Assembly (NCBI GenBank): GCA_025594325.1
Contig: JANHCV010000011.1
Span: 1,178,001 to 1,242,000 of the forward strand
Origin: Blastocladiella emersonii ATCC 22665
Lineage: Eukaryota > Blastocladiomycota > Blastocladiomycetes > Blastocladiales > Blastocladiaceae
Length of the DNA stretch: 64,000 nucleotides
Reading direction: 5' to 3'
Under the pieces are notes generated by a model. That model did no database searches. It was not told the origin of the DNA and saw nothing but the letters and a program-made list of their open reading frames with translations. Both the position numbers and the translations under genes were made by a program. Positions 12,350-21,875 of the stretch are shown in pieces. The number at the start of each line of letters is the position of its first letter. The stretch's first letter is position 1.

Positions 12350-13479
12350 CTACTGAATGAAAAACTCGAGGACGCGCTTGCGCTTCGATTCGGACACGGC
12401 CATGACGCGAAGCGCTTGATCCTCGGTCAGGCGGGTGGCGACGTCGATCTGGTACTCTTCATTGTCATTGTACGCGTCCTGGACCCATTCAAGTGCGGCG
12501 GTCAGAACGGGCTTGGAGTCGGCGGTCGCGACGCTCTGGAACACCTCCTTGATGTCCATGAGGAATTCCGAGTCCGAGAGGCGACGCGAGCTGCTGTCCG
12601 AAGTGCGGCTGCGCTTGCTGGCGGGGGCCGCGTCGTCTTGACCATCAACACCTTCCACGTCACCAGACTCCTTGCCGTCCTGCTCGAGGTGCGAGTACTT
12701 GCCGGTGGCGGTCGAGCTGCCCCACAGCATGTTGGCCTTCTTGTAGTACGGGAAGGGCTTGCAGCCCGCAGTCAGCTCCTCCTTGAGCTCTGCCTACAAT
12801 TGAAGCAGGCCAGGCGCTGTTAGCTCGCCGCGAGTTGACGCGTAACGATATTGAACAAACGTACCGAGAGATCGTTCCAGAACTCCTCTGGCACGTCGAC
12901 CGTGCACTCACCCTCATTCCAGGTGCAGCCGTTGCCCGAGTACGACAGAAGCCGTTTTACGGCGCGAAAACAAGTGCGAAGCTGGAGCCGAACGCTGACG
13001 TTGTTAGCGCTACGGTTGACGCGTGTCCGCAAGACAAAGCGTACGTATGTCACGCGGTTCTTGACCTGCTCCGCCGTAAACTGCATGTTGAACTCGTCCG
13101 ACAGGGCCTGGGCAATCGACACACGGTGCTGGGCCTTGAGCGTGTTGCTGTCGCCGAGCACGCCGTCGTCAGCGAGGTTGCAGAAGTGGTCGAGGAGGAA
13201 GTTGGTCGACGCGGAGCAGAAGGTGGCCTTGCCGCCGCTGGCCTTGCCGCTGCTGGCCTTGCTGCCACTGGCCTTGCGCTTGCTTGGCTTGGCGATGGTC
13301 ACGGGCGGCAGCGGGTTGGTCGGCGTGACAGCAGCGTTGCCATCGCTCCCAGCAGCGTCGTCATCTGCATCCTCGTCGCTATCGGCGGGCGGCGGCGGGA
13401 TTTCGGGCACGTTCTTGACGATCTCCTCGATGGACATGGCCGTACGGCCAGCGCGCTTTTTGCTTGACGGGGGAGCCAT
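12350..13479 (-). CDS. Harbinger-associated Myb/SANT-like DNA-binding protein
   Basis: Second protein of the transposon, 352 residues. Exon 1 is 13479-12865, the intron 12864-12794 (71 bp, GTACGT...GTAG), exon 2 12793-12350. A disordered acidic and Lys/Ser/Gly repeat N-terminus (KASGSKASSGKASGGKA, about 75-90) leads into FLLDHFCNLADDGVLGDSN and the helices ALSDEFNMQFTAEQVKNRV. This is the trihelix layout of Myb/SANT-like proteins encoded by Harbinger elements. After the splice, GCKPFPYYKKANMLWG resembles the post-Myb GFPFYE-type motif. The frame is uninterrupted, unlike the transposase. It lies convergent to the transposase, 313 bp from its stop. Confidence 0.85.
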
Positions 13480-13734
13480 TCTTTTCGGCTTTGAGGGAGG
13501 ACGGGGGAGAGAGAGCGAGTTACTTTGGAGGAAAACGGCGTTTATATAGGCCGGGGAGCACAGTCTGAAGGTTTCGGGGGCGAGCAGACGGGCGATTCAG
13601 CGACGAGGGTTCCATTCAGCTCACCCGGGGGTTGAACCAAACGCCGCGATGAACGCGACGGGGTGAAAATGCCACGTTTCAGCTGGGTGAACACCGGACC
13701 GTGTAAAATCGATTGATCCACCTGATTCACCCCG

Positions 13735-13749
13735 GAACCAAACGGGCCC
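13735..13749 (-). repeat. Right terminal inverted repeat of Harbinger element
   Basis: GAACCAAACGGGCCC, inverse of the left end, followed by the TTA duplication at 13750-13752. Confidence 0.93.
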
Positions 13750-13752
13750 TTA

Positions 13753-14927
13753 GTTTGGACAGCGAGGTTTGGGCGAGAGCGGCTGAGTGATCCGACACCT
13801 GATGGCGCAACGCGTCAAGGCACAGCGTCAAGATCCGCCCAAAATCGCAGTGACGGTCCACCATGGACTCGTGTGCCGCGGAGGACGCGTCTATTACCAG
13901 CGGCCCTGTTCGCGCCGCCGCTGAGCCCGCGTGCGGTACACTTGGCTGACACTGGCTATTCATGAGAGCACCCATCCCTAAGCACTCTGACCACGCGCGA
14001 GGCAGGTCGTGTCGCTGCACCTCGCCCAAGCTCGCGGTCCCGGTGGCCTCGTCCGCTACCGATACTCCCTTATGTCGTCACGATACGACCGCTTATCCCC
14101 CGACCTCCCCCGCCACACGACGCGACGACCCAGCCGCTGCGAGCCCGTCGTCGCGCCCGTACACCGCCGCGAGTCGAGTCCCTCACTTCGCGCCGCGGCG
14201 AGCTGGCCGGCGTCGACCTGCGTGGTCCGCGACCAGATGCTCGCTCGGTTCGCGACGCGACGCGACGCGACGCAACACGCCTCGGCCGGCAGGTCCATTC
14301 GAGTCCCTCGCGACTCACTTACGAGGGCGACGCGTGGTAGGAGTGCTGACTCGACTCTGACTCGGCACGTTGCTGCCGTCAGTGTGCATGAGCTTCGTCT
14401 GTGGAGATCAGGGCCGGCGAGCATCGCGCGGGCGGGTCGGGCAACGGATGGGAGACGCTCGGCTCGGCGCGGCGCGGCGCGGGCAGGGAGAGGAGCGGGA
14501 AGGGCCGGGCCGTCCGCCGCCGAGCGAGGGCAGCAGCGCGAGCGAGGGCAGCAGTGAGTGGCCAGTGACGAACTGACTGACCAACGAGAAGCCAGCAGCG
14601 GGCGGCGAGTGGCTGACGGCGAGTGGCGTCCAGTTGGGGGGTTCGGCGGGTGCGAGGCGCGAGGTGGCCGCCAGCTCAAGAAGGCGGGGCCACCGCCAAG
14701 GTCTGCTCCTTCTCTTCGAGCACCCACCTTTTATCGACACCCCCATCTCGTTTAAAAGGAAAACGCCGTCAAGATGGTCAACTTCACGATCGGTACGCTG
14801 CTTCCCCGGGCGTTCTGGCCGAAAAGAAGCGTTTTTCGTCGAGAAACGGACGAGTGGCGGTCCAAAAACCGGACCGACGAACGGACCGGCCGGACGGACG
14901 GCTGGCCACGCGGATGGCTCGCCGTGA
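13753..14927. repeat. EF2 promoter/exon-1 segment, copy B (inverted)
   Basis: Inverted copy of 1889-3060. It begins immediately after the transposon's right TTA and ends inside the former EF2 intron, where the sequence changes to AT-richer unrelated DNA (GATTATAATC). It contains EF2 exon 1 in plus orientation at 14774-14792 (ATG GTC AAC TTC ACG ATC G) with its GTACGC donor, but no EF2 exon 2. The EF2 promoter therefore now points toward the gene at 15198. Confidence 0.93.
14774..14792 (+). pseudogene. Orphan copy of EF2 exon 1 with intact splice donor
   Basis: Nineteen bases identical to EF2 exon 1, followed by the same GTACGC donor and about 135 bp of intron. No EF2 coding sequence follows. 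If transcribed from the copied promoter it could splice to a downstream acceptor or serve as 5' leader for the gene at 15198. Which of these happens cannot be told from sequence. Confidence 0.8.
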
Positions 14928-15020
14928 TGCGATTATAATCACACGACTTGTGATATTCTTAAGCCTTTCGTACCTTGAAGCAACAGGGGAGGCTAACATG
15001 GAACGAAAGCTCACGCTATT

Positions 15021-15042
15021 GACGCGTTGCGCCACTCACGTG
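15021..15042 (+). repeat. Dispersed short repeat, left flank of gene 15198-17285
   Basis: Contains GCGTTGCGCCACTCACGTG. The same core in the same orientation occurs at 17394-17414 (ending ACATG), on the other side of the three-exon gene. Related copies lie at 3000-3020, 43695-43716, 55342-55365 (inverted) and 58154-58178. Confidence 0.7.
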
Positions 15043-15197
15043 TTGGGTGAAATGATCGGCTCCCGCGATCCGAACGCGCTCGCCGCGTGCCTGCGCGTTA
15101 CGCTTTCGCTCTGAGGCCTGATGCATCGAATGTATTGAGTCCGCTCTCTATGCAACCTCTTTATCTCTGCTTGCTTTGAGCATATCGACGGTTTCAC

Positions 15198-17285
15198 ATG
15201 AATCCATCGGCAGCCAACAGTAACGCCACGCCTTCCGCCCGCGACTTGATCGCCGCTCTACACGTGCAGATCGAGCGTGACGACTGGGACACGGGCGGTG
15301 CACGCGAAATCGCTGCGATCTCGGCGACGATCCGAGCGACGTTTCCAGACATTGATGTCGCTGCGCGAGAAGCGCCGTATCGTCATCGGCTGCTGAGAAT
15401 GGAACAACATGCTGTCCAACTTATCCCGCCGCCGCCGCCGCCGCTACCTGCTTTGCCAGCTGCACCTGCCCCGTTGCCGCAGCTTGTCAATCCGTCCAAC
15501 ATTGCACCATCGCGGCTGCCTGGATCTCCCGCCGCATCTGCGCCGTCACCAGTTTCGTCGTCTTCAGCCGTTGTCAATGCGGCTCAGCCCGTCCATCCCA
15601 CGCGCCCGACGCCGCGCAAACAGCGCGCAGCCGCGCACCGCGAGACGGTTCAGCAGAAGCGCGAGGAGCGCGAGCAGCAGGACAACGCGAGACAGATCCA
15701 AATGCACGGCCGACCTGCCGAGGGCCTCGCCATCTACGTGCCCTTCGACCCATCGGGCAACAACTCGCAGGCCGCCGTGCTCAAGTGCGTCAAAACCAAC
15801 GTGCTCGATGCTGCTTTCGCCGCCCTCTTCGAGACGCTTGCTTCGAGCGGTGCCCTCTACATCGTCGACGGGCTATCTCAGCGTGCCAACGAGGACGCGC
15901 GCGTCGCTGACTTGCGCTCGGCCATGGTCGCGCTATCGAGTGATGGTTTGCTCGACCCTCCTCACGCACACGCCCAGTGGGCGCAGCGCGTCGGTATGTT
16001 CGCGCACCTGTACACAAACCGGCTCTTTGACGTCGCTCGCGCCATGGCGCTCGTGTCCATGGACAGTATCACTCTTGATACGCTCAGCCACGGTGTTCCT
16101 TACGCGCCCCTCTCACCTCCTCCGTTACGATAGGCGATCTCACCGTGCCGAACGGACTCTCGCTCTCGACCAAGTACGACCTCGACCAGGTCTTCGCCCA
16201 GATCGCCAAGTGGGACCGACTCGCGGTCCGCTTCGACCACGACCCGTCCAAGGTGCCGCCGTATCGGCCCATTCTTGCATTCGCGACGCCGCGCTGCCCG
16301 GCCGGGATTTCGTGTCCGCAAAACGATGCTGGTCGCTTCGAGTTTGACGGGATTTACTTTGACGGGCAGCCGTACGGCACGCCGGCGAGCTTTCTGGCCA
16401 TGATCCTCACGTCGTCGGGTGCCCGCGACATTATCGAGTCAAACGTGCATGACGCGGGCCTCCCGTACTCGGCGCGCGTCAAGATCGGCATCAACCGTCT
16501 CGTTGCCCTGCTTACTCCGAGCACCGACGCTTTCGGGCCGTACGAGAACGTGGCCTCGCTTCGCGGTCTAGAGCCCGAGTCGGATGCCGATCTTGAGTGC
16601 GTCGCGTAGCGCCGTACATCAGCAGTCGCCGTACTGACCGACTATCTCTTGGTATAGGATCGAGCGCCGGTCGGCGCGAGTGCACGCGTGTGTCGTGGTC
16701 GTCGCCTACTCGCACAAGCACCGCCCCGAGACAAAGCCGCGCTCCGAGTACGCTCGCGCTGCCGCAGCGGCCGATGCGCAGATGGGCCCCAAGACGGTTG
16801 GCGAGCAGCTCGACGCGGCCGTGTTCCACGCGCAGGCCGACTACCGGTCGCACCGGTGCACGATCAAGAACCAGCAGGCGAAGCGTCGCAACAAGCGCGC
16901 CGCGCACGCCGCAGCGACGCTCAACGTCGCGCAGCCCGGTCTCGACAAGCGCGAGCTCCGCCGTCACCTCCGCGAGGACACGGACGTCGGGTACGCGGTG
17001 CTGCAGTGGTGCGGGTTGAGCTGGTCCGTGTACAAGTCGCACTCGAGCGAGCGCACGGTGTACACGGCGTGGGATAAGTCGGAGCCACGCATCGCGTTCG
17101 CGTCGACTGATCTCTTCTCGGGCCAGTTCCCCTCGCTCGACGACCTGTTCAAGGCGATCGGGTCCACGCGCATCCGGGTTACGGATATCATCTACTCGCT
17201 GCCCGTTACGCCCGAGTGCTCATCGCTTCCCGTCGAGATTGACTATCCGATCCAGCTTCCCGTCCAGGCGCCCGCTGCAGAGTGA
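15198..17285 (+). CDS. Unrecognised 661-residue protein, three exons
   Basis: I do not recognise this family. Exons 15198-16092, 16134-16596 and 16658-17285 join in phase across introns of 41 bp (GTGTTC...ATAG) and 61 bp (GTGCGT...ATAG, with ACTGAC branch motif). The protein has a short N-terminal helical region, a proline run (about residues 75-83) and a Pro/Ser linker. A Lys/Arg/Gln-rich helix (RETVQQKREEREQQDNARQ) comes next. A globular C-terminal two thirds follows, including AIYVPFDPSGNNSQ, DLDQVFAQIAKWDRLAVRF and LDDLFKAIGSTRIRVTDIIY. A basic segment (KNQQAKRRNKRA) sits late in the protein. No signal peptide or membrane segment. It lies downstream of the captured EF2 promoter and between two direct repeats, suggesting a lineage-specific, perhaps mobile or recently moved gene. 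Coding quality (three matching splice phases) makes it likely real. Confidence 0.75.
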
Positions 17286-18049
17286 TTTGTTCTTCCAGTC
17301 GTTCGTAGATGATTTTCTCCCCCCTTAACACGCTCACGTGTTCCTGGAGAACAAAGTGTGAGTGCATCGGGGAGTCTCGGACTCGACTCGGAGGACGCGT
17401 TGCGCCACTCACATGTACGCCGGCGCCACGAACGCACTTCCCTCCACGGCGAGGGTCTCCGTCTCGTCCAGGCACACGAGAACCCGCCGTTTTTGAGACC
17501 CTGTTCTGCGCTTGCAACATGATGAGCAGCACCGCGAAGAGCCTTCACGCCCGAGCGTTCTATCAGGCACGCCGCGCGATTCCTCACTTGGCTCCCGGCC
17601 TCAACGCGCACTGTCATCGAGCCGACCGTTTTGCTCCATGAGAACGAAAACTTTACTGCAAGCTCCGGCCAGGATCACGCTTAGATCACAGCCCGATCAA
17701 CCGGCGCGCGACGCGTCGCGTGGTCGCATCCATGGTTCGGCGTGGCTGGCGGCCACCTCGTGCTGGGAGTTGACAAAACGGGCGCGCGGTCGTCGAATGG
17801 TGGCGCAGGGAGCAACGCCAGCGACCAGCTATTAATACACGGTCATTCCCCGCAGTCAGTCGCCGCTCGCCGACGAGCGAGCGTGACGAACCCCACCAAC
17901 GACCCTTCTTCGGCTCGAGGCTTGAGTGGTTTCTCCCGGCGGCGATCCTTCGCGCGGCCCCCTCCTTCTCCCCTCCTCTTGCATTCAACGAAGAACCGAC
18001 CACCCGACCCCCGCACCCTACGCTAGACACACCCGTTAGACTGGCGACC
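17286..18049. other. Intergenic region with direct-repeat copy
   Basis: No gene seen. It holds the right member of the repeat pair (17394-17414) and the probable promoter of the large Ser/Pro-rich gene. Immediately before that start are pyrimidine-rich tracts (CCCCTCCTTCTCCCCTCCTC, about 17958-17980), common upstream of highly expressed fungal genes. Confidence 0.5.
17394..17414 (+). repeat. Dispersed short repeat, right flank of gene 15198-17285
   Basis: GCGTTGCGCCACTCACATG, one base different from the left copy at 15021-15042 and in direct orientation about 2.37 kb away. Confidence 0.7.
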
Positions 18050-21000
18050 ATGTCAAGTCCGGATCCCGCAGGCCCTGGCGGCCTGGCGGCCATCCCCCCG
18101 CTCACGTCGCTGTCGCGTCCGCTGCCCCCGACGCCGTCGCCATCCGCCGCCACCGCCACCGTGGCGTCCACGGCGTCGTCTCCACTCTCGCGGCCCACGT
18201 CGGCGGCCATCCCGCCCTCGGCGAGCACCGTTGTCGGCCTGATCCGGAGCGCATCGCTGCGCGCCGCGCGGGCTCGGCGGCCATCGGACGCGCCGGCGCC
18301 GACGACGCCATCCATCAACGCCACCGATACCCCTACGTCCGTCGTGCCGCCCCCGGCGCGACGCGGACGCGCGTCGTCGCTCGGCGCTCTCGCGTTCCAG
18401 CAACAACAGCAACAGCAGCAGCAGTCGTTCTCGAGTTCTCGCCGTGGAAGCGAGGCGAGCGGTGGCGGCGGCTCCACGGCCATCGCGCTGTCCCCGCCCG
18501 ACTCGCCGCCGCTGCCGCCAACGCCGGCGCCTGCAGCGCCGGATCGCCCGAGCGAGCAGGGTTCCAGCACCTTCGCGTCGACGCCCTCGGCCCCGCCGAG
18601 CACTAGCAGCAGCGCGAGCGATCCGTCGTGCGGCGGGAGCGCGGGCTCGACGGTCGCGACGCGGCTCGCGCGGTGCGTGCCAGCGCTCGCCGTGACGACG
18701 GCGTTCGGCAACTGCCAGCCGGGCGGCGGCGCGCCGAGCAGCAGCAGCGCTGGCTTCGCGTCGTCGCCGGCCGGTGATGGAGGAGAGGGGGCCGTGGCCG
18801 GCACGCCGCTCCTCGCGCCACCGACGGCGCAGCAGGTGGCCGTTTCGGCTGCGGCGGCGGCGGCGGCCCCAGTCGTCGCTGTCGAGGCCTCTCCATCTCC
18901 TCCTGTTCTCACAACCACCACGCAGTCCGCCGCCACGCACAAGCCGTCGTCGTCGGGACTTGCTGCAATGTATCGCCCGCCCGCGGACGGCGCGCCTCGC
19001 GGTGCTGCTGCGCCCGTGTCCGCGCCAGTTCTTCCGGCGCTCATCGCCACCGCACACGACACGGCAGGCCTCGCGCTGCTGCCGTCGCTCGACCCGGCCA
19101 TCTCGGCGCCGCTGCTCCCGCCAACGCTGCTGGGCAACGACGATGAAGCCGATAACCGGCCGCTCGGCGTGCAGCAGGCCGAGGCCTCCTCCAACAAGCC
19201 GCTGCCGCCGACTCCGCCACCCCAGCAGCAACCGCGGGCGACCGCCGACCTGCTGCCTCCATCCTACGCCCACAAGACGCTCCCGCACCTCGCGCCCGCT
19301 GCCGAGGAACCTTCCTCGTCGTCTTCGTCGCCGTGGAAGTCGCTCACCAAGACCCTCACGCGCGCCGTGCAGCGGGCGCCCGCGGCTCTCGGTGGCGGCG
19401 GGGCCGCTTCGTCGTCGGCGCTCCGGCCAAACCACAGCCCGTCGCCGCCCATGGCGCAGGCCCGGCTCGTCCCCGAACCCGCCGCATCCGCGCACGCGCT
19501 CGCCGGTACGCCCTCACGCCAGCACCGTGATTGTCCTCAGTCCATCGCACTCACACCCTCCCTCTTCCGTAGGCCCGCCAATGCTCCCCGCGCTCCCCTT
19601 CGATGGCGCGAAACGTACCTCGCCATCCCCCTCCCCTCCACCCGCCGCGGACCCCGTGATCCACCGCCCCGAGACCCCGCTCTCCCGCGCGCGCCCGCGC
19701 CCGCGCCCGCCGTCGGCCGTGAGCCCCGCCGACATGGAGCTGCGCCGCCGCAGCGAGTGGGTCCCCGCGTCGCCGCGCATCATGCACGACGGCGACGACG
19801 CGTCGCTCGCCGAGCTCGCGTGGCGCCGCCGGTCCGCGATCCTCGAGTCGTCTTCGCTCACCGGCAACGGTGGGGGTGGGATGGCGTCCCCTGCGCTCCC
19901 TGCCGGCGGGCTCGACGCGCTCCGCCACCAGTTGACGATGGAGCTCACGAGTTCCGCGGCGGCGCCGCTCGGTGCTGCGGCTGCTGAGTCAAGCGCGGTG
20001 AACGCGCGCCGGTCGACGCTGCAGCTCCCGCGCATCGACCCGCGGCCCGGCGGGGCTGCCCGGCGCCAGGAGTCGCCCTCGCCGGCTCCCGCAGCGCGCG
20101 ACCCGGCGCCCGCGACTATGACGCTGCCCTCGCTCGCGCCGACGCCGACGCTCGCGGTCCCCGCGCGCACCGCGTCGCTCGACGTGCCGCTAGCCCCCGC
20201 CGCGCCCATCGCGCCGCCGCTCACGCTACCCTCGGTCTCGGCACGTCCGCGCCCGTCGCGCGCCGCACACTCCTCGGGCCTCGCTTTGTCCCCGCCGCGG
20301 CTCGGCGACATTCCGGGCATCCCAAACGACCGGCACCCGGCAGACCACGCGCGCGGCGGTGAGGGCGGGGAAGACGACGGCGAGCTGTCGGACGCGGACT
20401 CGGTGACGCGCGACGTGCGCAAGGTCGCCAAGGACCCGGCGCCGCCGTACCGCGACCCGTCAGCGCGGTACCTGCCCGAGATCGACGCGTTTGGGCGGCT
20501 CCGGCTCACCAAGCCGTGTGTCCCCGACCTCGAGACCACCCAGGCGATGCTCGCGCTGTTGCAGCTGCACTACGTGCCGCCCGTGAATCGGGGTGGCGGC
20601 GGCGGGGCGGCTTCGGCGCTTGGATGTGGCAGTCGCGGGCGTGTGCCCGGCTCGGTCCTCGCGCTGGCCGCGGCGGCGGGCGTTGGGATCCCCGAGGACG
20701 ACAGCAGCGACGACGACGAGGATGGGTCGGCGTGGGACTCGGACTCGGACTCGGGCGGCGCGCCGCTCACCGTACTCAGCATCATGTCCGGCGCGGGTGC
20801 CGCGTCGAGCCCGGGCTCCGCGATCTCATCCGCCGCAGACAGCAGCGCGTCGGGCCGCCACGAGTGGCTCGCGTACGGGCACGCGGCGGCGGCCGATATC
20901 GCGTACGTGTACCGCGCGGGGTCGCACCTCGCGACCATCGTCGAGTCGCCCGCGGTCCAGAGGCAGCCGTCGCTGACGACGCTCACGCTGCGGCCGCGCG

Positions 21001-21875
21001 CTGACATCGGGTCGGCGGCGGCGGCGGGTTCGCAGATCAACGAGATCGCCGTGTTCCTCGCCGTCGAAAACCGCATGCTGCGCCTTTCCGCCTCCGAGAC
21101 TGCCGCCGCGCGGTCGATCCTGCAGTTCGTCCGCCGCGTCGGGCACGGTATCAACGTCAGCTCCTCTTCCCTCCCGCCGTCGCCCTCGCGCCCAGTCCCG
21201 CCACCCCTCTCGGCACCGCCGCGCTACTTCGACCTCGAGAACCTCCCGACCGAGGTCCCCGCGCTCCGCCGCCGGTCGCGCCGCGACCGCACCGCCGCCA
21301 TGATGGGCAGCCCGCGCGGGCTCACCCGCACGCTGTCGCGCGGCGACCCGGGGACGAGTTCCGCGGCCGGCGCAGGCAACGGGCCGGGATCGCGCGGGTG
21401 GCGCGTGAGCCGCGGATCGAGTCTCCTCGGCGGCCACGCCAACGGGCGCGCGAGCTCGAGCCGGCTCGCTGCCGCCGCGACCGCCTCGGCGCCAAGTACG
21501 CCCGCGACCCCGACGCGCCGCAAGCGCGCCGACGAAGGTAGTAGCGGCAACCACCACCACCGCCTATCGCAGTCCACCGCGTCGTTCTTCCGCAAGATGC
21601 GCGCGGTGCTCGACGGCAGCGCGTCGCCCTCGGCGCGGCGCCGCGAGTCGGCGATCCTCGTCGCGGCCGCGGCCGCAGCTGCTTCCGCAACAAGCGACGG
21701 AGCCGTCACGTACGCGGGCGCGGCGGCGTCGACGCGCCGGTCTGTGGATGCGGGGTGGTCGGCGGCAGCGTCGCCGGGGGGATCGCGACGAGGGTCCGCC
21801 GCGGCGGTGATGGCGGGGGTGAGTGAAGGCGGTCCGGTCCCGCTGCTGCCTGCGCCGCCAGAGTACCGGCCGTGA
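18050..21875 (+). CDS. Large Ser/Pro/Ala-rich protein, 1252 residues, function unknown
   Basis: Exon 1 18050-19505, intron 19506-19572 (67 bp, GTACGC...GTAG), exon 2 19573-21875, spliced in phase 1. Low-complexity Pro/Ser/Ala sequence dominates, with a Q9 tract near residue 120, poly-Ala and poly-Gly runs, and many RRxS and SPxxP sites that look like kinase or SH3-binding sites. The most ordered part lies in the C-terminal half: YRDPSARYLPEIDAFGRLR, ETTQAMLALLQLHYVPPV, HEWLAYGHAAAADIAYVYRA, and INEIAVFLAVENRMLRLSA followed by a helix ending QFVRRVGHGI. A basic tail (RRSRRDRTAAMMG, NHHHRLSQSTASFFRKMRAVL) follows. No membrane segment. It might be a signalling scaffold, but no domain is recognised. 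Confidence 0.75.

Larger units (their letters stand above)
10505..13749. mobile_element. PIF/Harbinger-type DNA transposon, 3245 bp, two genes
   Basis: The element has perfect 15-bp terminal inverted repeats (GGGCCCGTTTGGTTC at 10505-10519, its complement at 13735-13749). These are followed by an imperfect continuation (ATCAGGTGGATCA on both sides) and flanked by TTA duplications. Internally it carries a DDE transposase on the plus strand and a Myb/SANT-like protein on the minus strand, convergently arranged. This two-gene layout is the classical Harbinger architecture, in which the Myb-like protein helps the transposase enter the nucleus and find the ends. Subterminal copies of the TIR core (GAACCAAACGC) occur about 80-110 bp inside each end. 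A run of about a dozen C lies near 10613. It sits exactly at the border between the EF2-derived inverted copy and the damaged BTB/BACK gene. Confidence 0.95.

Noticed and set aside
14623-15114. 163-codon frame joining the EF2 copy to unique DNA
   Set aside because: Its first two thirds read promoter and intron sequence in an arbitrary frame; the junction is a duplication breakpoint.
18053-19495. 480-codon minus-strand frame opposite the Ser/Pro-rich gene
   Set aside because: Arg-rich composition typical of antisense frames; the plus strand splices cleanly.
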